Positions 63,604 to 64,000 of a DNA stretch of 64,000 bases are shown here, piece by piece. The notes beneath the pieces were generated by a model, which did not search any database, was not told the origin of the DNA, and was given only the letters and a program-made list of their open reading frames with translations. This DNA comes from Niebla homalea (Eukaryota > Ascomycota > Lecanoromycetes > Lecanorales > Ramalinaceae), in NCBI GenBank assembly GCA_019925105.1, contig JAHGAU010000019.1, positions 682,001 through 746,000 on the forward strand, given 5' to 3'. Position 1 is the first letter of the stretch; each line of letters starts with the position of its first letter. The position numbers and the translations under genes were made by a program.

Positions 63604-64000
63604 TATTAATTTAAATATAATAATATTTAAGATATATAATATTATTAAAAAGTAAATAAAAAAAAAACAACTTTAATAAATATTTTATGAATAATTTTAA
63701 AGTTTCCTTAATATTTCTTTAATTTGACTACTTTTTATTAATATTATAATAGCCGTTTTAACTTTAATTTTTATAAGCCTCGTTAAGTTAATTAATATTA
63801 ATAATTTGTGACGAGAAATGCGGTATGCATAAAGTAAGTAGGTAATATGTATGATTAATGCATAGCTATCTAGCTATATGGGTGTAATATATGTGTACGC
63901 ATGCCAAGCATTGCGGAACAAGGTAAGCCCGCTCCGTGCCAAGGGATCCTCCATGGTCTATACCGTGACATAATTACGTTGTTAATAGTATTTTTAATAA
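63604..64000. other. Right flank of LINE copy B; composition returns to normal at ~63830
   Basis: AT-rich to about 63810, then ordinary DNA (gacgagaaatgcggtatgca...) to the window end. No gene visible in the ~170 normal bases. Confidence 0.5.

Noticed and set aside
1..64000. CRISPR arrays, tRNA or rRNA genes
   Set aside because: No regularly spaced identical repeats with unique spacers, no intact tRNA cloverleaf and no rRNA motif was recognised; the only tRNA-like piece is the head of the SINE-like element.

Overview
This is a window of a filamentous ascomycete nuclear chromosome with a two-compartment structure. About 50 kb is extremely AT-rich, nearly devoid of the dinucleotides CA and TG and saturated with TA, while many CG sites survive. 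That is the footprint of repeat-induced point mutation (RIP, CpA to TpA). Such AT-rich, transposon-packed blocks are well known in Dothideomycetes such as Leptosphaeria, but the species is an inference. The remaining ~13 kb (about 10.63-12.09 kb, 44.46-55.66 kb, and the last ~170 bases) has normal base composition and holds the only plausible host genes.

AT-rich part. One family of LINE retrotransposon (Tad1/I-like: gag-like ORF1, then ORF2 with AP endonuclease and reverse transcriptase, ending in a CAAT-repeat tail) is present five times: a truncated reverse copy (1-2985), a full forward copy (2988-8773), two full reverse copies nested inside each other (18205-30596 and 19444-25254), and a full forward copy (57828-63603). 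A Ty3/gypsy chromovirus with paired 369-bp LTRs and a 5-bp target duplication spans 12095-32149 because it carries the nested LINEs. Order of events: chromovirus, then LINE, then a second LINE and a 767-bp SINE-like element that shares the LINE 3' end and has a tRNA-like head. A second Ty3/gypsy element with short LTRs lies on the minus strand at 35262-42183, inside an unassigned element of about 5.4 kb bounded by related repeats (32.16-33.13 kb and 44.29-44.46 kb). All transposon genes are heavily broken.

Gene-like part. At 51407-52498 (minus) there is one convincing intact gene: a 310-residue two-exon protein with an N-terminal HeH (LEM-like) DNA-binding fold resembling Heh1/Src1 nuclear-envelope proteins, basic and acidic low-complexity regions and a C-terminal coiled coil created by splicing. 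Next to it at 52938-53498 (minus) is a possible four-helix membrane protein interrupted by a single TAG. Between 45.4 and 50.1 kb lies a 4.7-kb block with strong codon-like periodicity but no intact ORF; it is flanked on both sides by arrays of one diverged ~100-120 bp repeat. I could not identify its ancestry, and it is the least explained part of the window.
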